This document shows positions 57,591 to 64,000 of a stretch of 64,000 nucleotides of DNA, piece by piece. The stretch lies in assembly GCF_008831285.2 (NCBI RefSeq), contig NC_045141.1:498001-562000 (forward strand), given 5' to 3'. This DNA is from Nymphaea colorata (taxonomy: Eukaryota > Streptophyta > Magnoliopsida > Nymphaeales > Nymphaeaceae). The notes beneath the pieces are model-generated. The model was not told the origin of the DNA, did not search any database, and worked only from the letters and a program-made list of their open reading frames with translations. Positions within the stretch are counted from its first letter, which is position 1. Every line of letters begins with the position of its first letter. The position numbers and the translations under genes were made by a program.

Positions 57591-58440
57591 CCTGCATCCA
57601 ATTCTTATTGAACTTATGACTACCCCAAATATGATTCTGATGTATGAAGCATGATGTTAAGTTTCATTTCCAATTACTCATGTTTTTTTTTTTTTTTTTC
57701 AATTCCATGCCATCAAACTAAGAACGAAGTTTCTTGCGACCTCACACAGTAAAATTTGAATGGACATTAGATTTCCCATTTCATTTTGCCTGGAAAAGAC
57801 ATCTCTAGGAATCTGTTCCCTTCTAACATTTCCAAACAATGTTCTTTCGTTCCCCTCCAGCTTAACATAGAGTAAAGTTCCACCGCCTAGAGATGCTTGG
57901 AAGCCTCCGACTGGCTGTTGATCGATGTCGTCCGGTCGTTGGCCGGCTAGCGATGCCGGCAGTGCTGCCGGGTGCGTTGGCGGAGGGTGTGGAAGATTTT
58001 TGGTTGGATAAAATAAGAAGGGGCAGTCACCCTTCTTTTGAAGCAATGAAATCAGCATTCGGCCCTCCGTTGGCTGGCGTCTTTGTGGATTGCCTGCATG
58101 CCTGCTAGCGTTCCCCTGTGGTTTGGGAATTAGGGGCATCGTTTGTTAGGCATCACTTGGTCGTCCTCAACCACTGAAAATGGCTAGAATGCATCCTCAG
58201 GGCTCAGACATCAGTTCATGCCGCAGCTGCTTGCCCATGCCGGATTCATCTTTTCCCCTTCGCTGCCAGACGATGGGTTTCAAGACAACTGGTTTCAGTT
58301 GTAGGCGATACTCTTTAGATTGTTTTGGAAGATTTGTTGATCTGCAGTACTTGCTCTCTGATTGTATTGTTTTGTCTCTTGAATTTAATGTACAATTCAT
58401 TCGTATCTTGCATGATATTTTGCTGACCCTGAGCACTCTT
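57591..58440. other. No recognisable gene; CpG-rich stretch
   Basis: 57890-58110 is rich in CG with short open frames on both strands, but shows no known motif. A GAAAAGACATCTCTAGGAA-like phrase near 57790 resembles 47145-47170, so the two flanks may hold related old repeats. Confidence 0.4.
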
Positions 58441-58900
58441 CTTTAGATTATGTGTCATCGCAGTATCATCGCAATCAATCTGAAGAAGATGAACGAAAGC
58501 TCTAATACTAAGTTGATGTACTGAAAAAGATGACTCTTCTAATCCATGATCAAACGCCTAACTAATCTAGGGTTAAACAAAAAAGATGCAAAAGGGAACG
58601 GAAAATGAAAAGAAAATGTAAAATAGCGGATAAGGTTTTTTATTAACTCAATTTTATTACAAACGAATCCTAAACACATTTAGATAGTGTATAAACAGAC
58701 TCTTGAAGTTGGATCCAAAGGAAACAACAATAAATAAAACCTAAAATAAAAATACTATAATTAGATCCAAATAAAATAAACTCAAACTGTGACTGAAATT
58801 TTTTTGCTCCTGAATCACTCCCTAACCATGTCCTCGTCTTAATGCCCATTATTCTTGTGGCATTTTTCTGGCATCTGGTCCAGTTTTCTGCCATTTTTTG
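58441..58900 (-). mobile_element. Orphan LTR end with primer-binding site
   Basis: On the minus strand ...CAGTACATCA is followed by ACTTAGTATTAGAGC, a mutated form of the tRNA-iMet primer site TGGTATCAGAGC. This marks the inner end of a 5' LTR at about 58514. The LTR would lie at higher coordinates (58514 to perhaps 58900) and a short piece of leader below. No coding part was found, so it is a truncated relic. Confidence 0.55.
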
Positions 58901-61849
58901 TCATTAGCATTCATCTCTTTTTCATTTTGCTCCTTATGTATTGGTTTGGTTCTTTCAATGGAAAATGAAGGCAGTTTCGTCTAAAGAAAACTGAGTGTCG
59001 CTTATACCTTTGCCTTTTGTGCTTTTTTTGAGTTTCTTGGACCTTTTCAACTGTTTGAAGTATTGGGGTGAGAGGTCGTTTTTGCTTCCTGGTGTGCTGT
59101 TTGTGGGGTTTGAGACGCGGGGTAAGTAAGAGAAGGTTCCCAATGCCGTTGAGAGTATGTTCTTCATCACGTCCTTATATTTTTATGTTCACTTTTTTCC
59201 ATTTTGAGAGAGATCAGCCTTGGGTTGATTTTTTCAACCATCACCTAGCCTCCTCCTCTCTTATGTTTCTATATTTGGTGAAACAGGGACTTAGAAAGGA
59301 GAGGATGAAAGCCACCTCAGTGAACATTTAGTTGTTTTCAGTGAAACTTGCTAGAAACGTGTTGACCTTTCATCAATGGTTAGGATATGCTAGTAGGACA
59401 GTATTTGGGATTGAAGCCAAACTGTAAAGTCGTTTACTTAAGAACCTTTTTGGTCTATGCATGTATAGTGGTTAGGAAATGTGCTCAATATGATATGTGG
59501 AAATGAACGTGCACAAAAAAACTGGTTCTTGTATTTTACCTATTGCGTAGAAGTAACTAAAATTGAAAGATTAATTGACAGCTAAAGCTTCAGTCATCAC
59601 TGTCTTATATATGCCAGTTTGTTCTTGAATTGCGAATGCAAAATCCCGATGTTTTTACTCATAGCTTGGGGTGAACTTTTATCATGCCCGTTGTCTTAGG
59701 TTCAGGTGAATTGAGGAGCTAGGATGACAGGGAAGATCTCGACTTCTTACCGTTTACATAAGAGCTGAATCGGCTCACTTGATTGCCATCCTAGCAGCAT
59801 CAGCTTAATGTTTACATTTTTTTTGGGAGCCTATATTGGGTGCCCCTTTCGGGCTAAAATTTCGGAATGTTTATTAGTTTAATGACGATGTTGGTGATTC
59901 CTTGTAATGGTCTTGCATATAAAAAGGCTCTCTCTTTTACGTAGGTCAGATGTGTTAGTATAAGGACTTGTGAAAATTGGTTTTCTGCATTGAGCAACAA
60001 CTTGCATGCGAAAGGTGGGTCTGTCATTTTTGGAAATTTTTGATGGGACGTGACCTAGAAGTCCAATTATAGCCATCAAACAGGGACATTCACAAACCAT
60101 CCAGCGACAATTCGGACAAGAAGTAAAAGAAAGAACAAAAACAAAACTGCATAGAGTAAAACCTCTATGCCATCAAACAAGGGAGAAAAGTGTCTGAAAT
60201 AAAAGTTTCAGCCCTTCACACGCAAAGACATTTTGGAATCCAACTTTTATTCCATCCCACCAAAGCCTGGTATTAATTACCTGATATTTTAATGCCAGAC
60301 ATCTAAAAGCCACCTTAATATTGGGACAGAAACTTTATGATGATATATTATAACTTTTAGGAAAAGTGAACCGAGACACTTAAATGTGTATTTGTTTGGA
60401 ACATCAGTGTCTTAAACCAACCCAGGTACATGCCCTACTGGTTTTCCTTTCTGTTTAGGAGAATACTCATGCATTCTTTTGTTCTTTTTAGTAAGCTGAG
60501 TTGAAGCCTATCTGTCTGTGTCCTTTAAACGTAGAATTTCATCTCCTTGCAAAATTTGTACTTGAAGCAATAGGCTCTGCTAAATAGTACCTAGGTTTAG
60601 TCAGTCCTATTTTACATAGTGTGATGGAAAAGATAAAGAAATTAAAAAGCGTAACAGAAAGTAGGGGAAAAAATTTTAAAAAGTTATGCTTTTAAATTAT
60701 TCATCTCAAACAATATATGAAGATAAAACAAATAAGAAATATATTCTATAGTTGAAAGTTAAAAGATATATATTTTTTTTTTGGGTTTGAGTTGCCTAGG
60801 TGCCTCAAAAAGGCATTTAGGCTGCTGTTCGCCATTGCGCTTTTGACTATATGGTGCAAAATATAATGGAAGGAGGGCTATATTGGTTGAGTTCAGCAGA
60901 AGAAGATTTTAAAACAAAAAAATATTGCATGCCTCAGCATTAACGTAATTTCTAATATGCCTGGCACATGCGATAAACCTTTAGATGAGCTAAATGTCGA
61001 ATTCTTGAGTCTTTTGTTAACAAAAAAGGTCTTAAATTCTGGCTATAGTCATGTGGGTAAAACTCCAATGAATGACAAAACTACATAAATAGCTATGCAT
61101 ATTGCATCAATTACAGACTCAGGGTGAAGGTTGAAAACTTTGCTTGGAGGCCTAAACAGGCTTGAGGCTAACTGTAATTTATACTTAAATAGATTTACTT
61201 ACTGCACTAATTATGTACTCAAGGATAGAGCCTGTACTTTTTGCATTGAGGGGGCAAACAATCTAGAGACTAGCTATAATATGGAGTAACTGAAATAAGC
61301 GGGCTACCTCTGTGGCCAGATGGTAATTTTTTTTCATTTTGTGTTGTAAAAACCATCACAAAATGTATATTTATGAGGACAGTAATTTGGCCATAGTTAA
61401 CGACGAAGTGCATCTTTTACGATGGTTTTTAATAACACTAAATAAAAAAATTAACATTCAGCCACTTTTCCTTGTCATATATATATATATATATTACTTA
61501 AACAATATTCATTATACTTTCTGAAATATTTTATATTCACAATTTATCTCTTGTCTTAACAATATTTTCTAAAATATCAAACACATTAATTTCTGTTCTG
61601 ACAATATCTTTTAACATATAATTTATTTTTGTCCTAACAATACCTTTTAAAAAATGAAAATAACATAATATAAAATGCTTCTTTTCATAAAAAAAGAGTT
61701 TTATATTTTCATTAAATGGACCAACACATTAACAAACATAAAAAAGTTATATTGTTAATTATTGCTACTAATGGATGGTGTAAATAGACATTATTATGAA
61801 AAGAAATAATAAAAGTGAACCGGCAAGATATTTCATTTATTTCAACGTT
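58901..61849. other. No recognisable gene
   Basis: AT-rich intergenic sequence with a short (AT)n run near 61478-61493. No motif was recognised. Confidence 0.4.
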
Positions 61850-63330
61850 GTTTGATAAGTTTTCATCTTACAAAAACAATCAATAATAGCATCTAGATCA
61901 AATATTTGAACTATTTCTTTTCCAATACATGAAAATAGACAACTTGCAAAGTGTCCATTCTCCATTTTGTTGCATAATTGTTTTTATGAGCTTCATAATA
62001 GAAATTAAACACATGTTTTATTGTTGTAGTAGAGACAAAAAGCGTTATAATGATATACATCAATTTATATAGTAAAAGACGTGCTTCACTTTTTATGGTT
62101 CATCCATTGCTTGACATACTTTTGATAGTGCAATCAAATTTTGGAAACACAACTTACAATGCATCTATTGATATCTTAATGAAATCTTTAGGGTAAAACT
62201 TATTGTATACATCATCTTCATTAAACTTCTTGTATCCATCTCTAGAGCCAAATGTCAAGTTGAAGGATGAGAATATTCCCTGAAAAATGCTTCTAATTAA
62301 CTAGAAATGTAGGTCAGCTTGTTTCTCTAAATTGTTGTAGCAAATTTTTTATAGTGCAAACTAGTCATTGCTTTTAAAATGTCATGTCTATGCATTTTCA
62401 GTTTAAAGAATGTAGTATATCCCAAAAATTCTTTTGCCAAGCACAAAATAAACATATATGGAAATGACATGATCATTTTATTTCCTTGCCATGTGTTTGA
62501 TATCTCAATCTACATTCTCGCAAGTTATCCAAAATTACACAAGTTACATTGAATATTTTTATCAAATTGTATAAGAAAAAAGGCTCTAGGTTGTTGTAGC
62601 ATTCTAATATGTTTCAAGTTCATCGGCAATAATTCTAGATCAATTTTCCTTGCTTGGGCTTTAATTCATTGTTATGTTTACTACTTGGACCGACAATATT
62701 AATTACATATGCGTTAATTGATGAAAAAAGATATGGACATTGGCAACTTTCCTTAAATTTGCAACAAGTGCAAGTATAATCAATAAGCAAAATAATGAAC
62801 ATAACATGTTGGAGGGAATTTATCCTAAAAATAAAGATTGTAACCTATTACATTCAACTCACATACTGCTTGCACCATTGCATCCTTGACCCCACATATC
62901 TTGAATGATAAGGTTATATTAGGAAAAGTAGGAATCTCATTCATTAACATACACACCATCTAAAAATTGCCCTTGAGTATGACTTTTAATGTTAAAAAAT
63001 CTAAGAACAGCTGCTTGAATTCGCTTCATGCTTCATCAACAAAATACAATATTTAACATCATTGATTTCTTGTCTAATTTGTTGCTTTCATGGTACTTGT
63101 AAAAATAGATAAAAATTTCTTTTTGAACTATTGAAGGTGTGCATTGAACATTTTTAGGGTATTATTTGAAATTATTTTTACAATTTTATCATTATACTCA
63201 CTAAAGTCTTAACAAACCATGAAATTATCCTGATTTAATAAACTTGAACTTTCACATGACCTTTAGAAACATAAGTTTGAAATGCTAATTAGTGAAATGT
63301 GCCAACAGATATCTTCAATTTCAAGCAATT
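61850..63330 (-). pseudogene. Second hAT transposase relic (same family as 14903-16690)
   Basis: Read on the minus strand with many frame changes: AAVLRFFNIKSHTQGQFLDG near 62990, then GQGCNGASSM near 62890, then a degraded copy of the CFAHQL region (LCSLFCLLIILALVA) near 62780, and finally SIMKLIKTIM and SCLFSCIGKEIVQIFDLDAI with CKMKT near 61990-61870. The last pieces match the C-terminal dimerisation domain (AFSAMKI.K..., ..CLVTYIEKDIFDSIDNE.I...F..MKTR). It is older than the first copy but reaches the C-terminus that the first one lacks. Confidence 0.7.
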
Positions 63331-64000
63331 GCTTTGACCTTATTTAAAGTAAATTTTCAATTATTTTTTCGAAGTGCTTATCTTGAAAATTTAAGTGATT
63401 AAATACTTGCACATATGCATTATGAGATGGATATTGACTTGTTCTCTCATAACATTGAAATGCATATGTTTTTCATTTTCATCCACCTTCTTCTAGTCCG
63501 TAAATCTTTCAATAACAAATGGATTGCTACTTCAAGTAGGAATAGTACTAAAAAGATAATATGCACTATCTACTTTAAAACCAAAAACCTATAAAAGTGC
63601 TACACAGAGATCAAAGTTGCTATTGAAAAAAGGTGAAAACAAAGAGAAAGAGAGTATGAATGGGCAAAATTACACAACTACACAATGACAATGTAGGCTA
63701 TTGCATTGATGAGCTCTCATGAGTGTCAAGAATACATTTAGGGGACCAACTAACATATAATCAACCCAAACAAATAAATGATCAGGATTTAATCTTTCTA
63801 AGTATTCTACAAAAAAATATGTAGAAAATTTTACATGACCTCTGCTACATAACTGCTAATACAAAAAAATACAAGGAACTACTTATAAATTACATACACA
63901 TACTTAATACTCTTCAATGCACCTCATTCAAATTGGTTCATGCATATCACGAATGCCTAGTTTTGGACTTGCAAAACTTAGATTGCTCTTTCCCTTTATT
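63331..64000. other. Possible upstream part of the hAT relic
   Basis: AT-rich; 63440-63520 may hold more of the transposase N-terminal half on the minus strand, but the match is too weak to call. Confidence 0.3.

Noticed and set aside
1-64000. CRISPR arrays, bacterial operons, phage genes
   Set aside because: Nothing of prokaryotic type is present; the repeats are plant tandem arrays and transposons.

Overview
This is nuclear DNA of a flowering plant. It is a repeat-rich intergenic stretch with no gene that looks fully intact. The plant assignment rests on plant-type retrotransposon families (chromovirus Ty3/gypsy, Tat/Ogre-like gypsy, Tork-like copia), a plant receptor-kinase fragment with an intron at the usual place, a RabA-like GTPase fragment, and a transferred piece of plastid 5S rRNA. 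I cannot name the species.

Layout. 1-3139: 3' part of a decayed chromovirus (RT, RNase H, integrase, chromodomain, LTR). About 3.93-4.23 kb: Rab GTPase pseudo-exon. 5.48-6.2 kb: diverged tandem array. 6.27-11.23 kb: a ~5 kb unclassified repeat (copy A) carrying a small hAT-type MITE. 11.4-11.6 kb: short minisatellite. 14.9-16.7 kb (minus): decayed hAT transposase. 19.0-23.6 kb (minus): 5'-truncated copia element. 24.3-25.5 kb: two-exon receptor-like kinase fragment. 25.6-27.4 kb: almost pure A/T block. 27.40-30.18 kb (plus) and 34.13-36.18 kb (minus): the first and second halves of the same repeat as copy A, split within about one base and now in opposite orientation, which reads as the footprint of a ~6 kb inversion. 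36.3-39.7 kb (minus): decayed Tat/Ogre-like gypsy (protease, gag, possible upstream ORF). 39.8-39.93 kb: plastid 5S rRNA insertion. 41.2-45.3 kb: several simple and tandem repeat arrays. 47.69-57.59 kb: a complete LTR element. 58.4-58.9 kb (minus): orphan LTR end plus primer-binding site. 61.85-63.3 kb (minus): second hAT transposase relic.

The most notable object is the element at 47696-57585. It has 3.0-3.2 kb LTRs, a perfect 5-bp target duplication (GTACT), a tRNA-iMet primer-binding site and a polypurine tract, so its structure is that of a fairly young retrotransposon. Its 3.7 kb interior shows no protease, RT, RNase H or integrase. Instead it encodes a long protein, now broken by one in-frame TGA and one frame change. 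This protein begins with a degenerate forkhead-associated (FHA)-like domain, followed by an acidic serine-rich stretch and basic nuclear-localisation-like clusters. I read it as a non-autonomous (LARD-like) element carrying an unusual FHA-like protein, mobilised in trans by an autonomous relative not present here. All domain calls are by eye; no searches were run.
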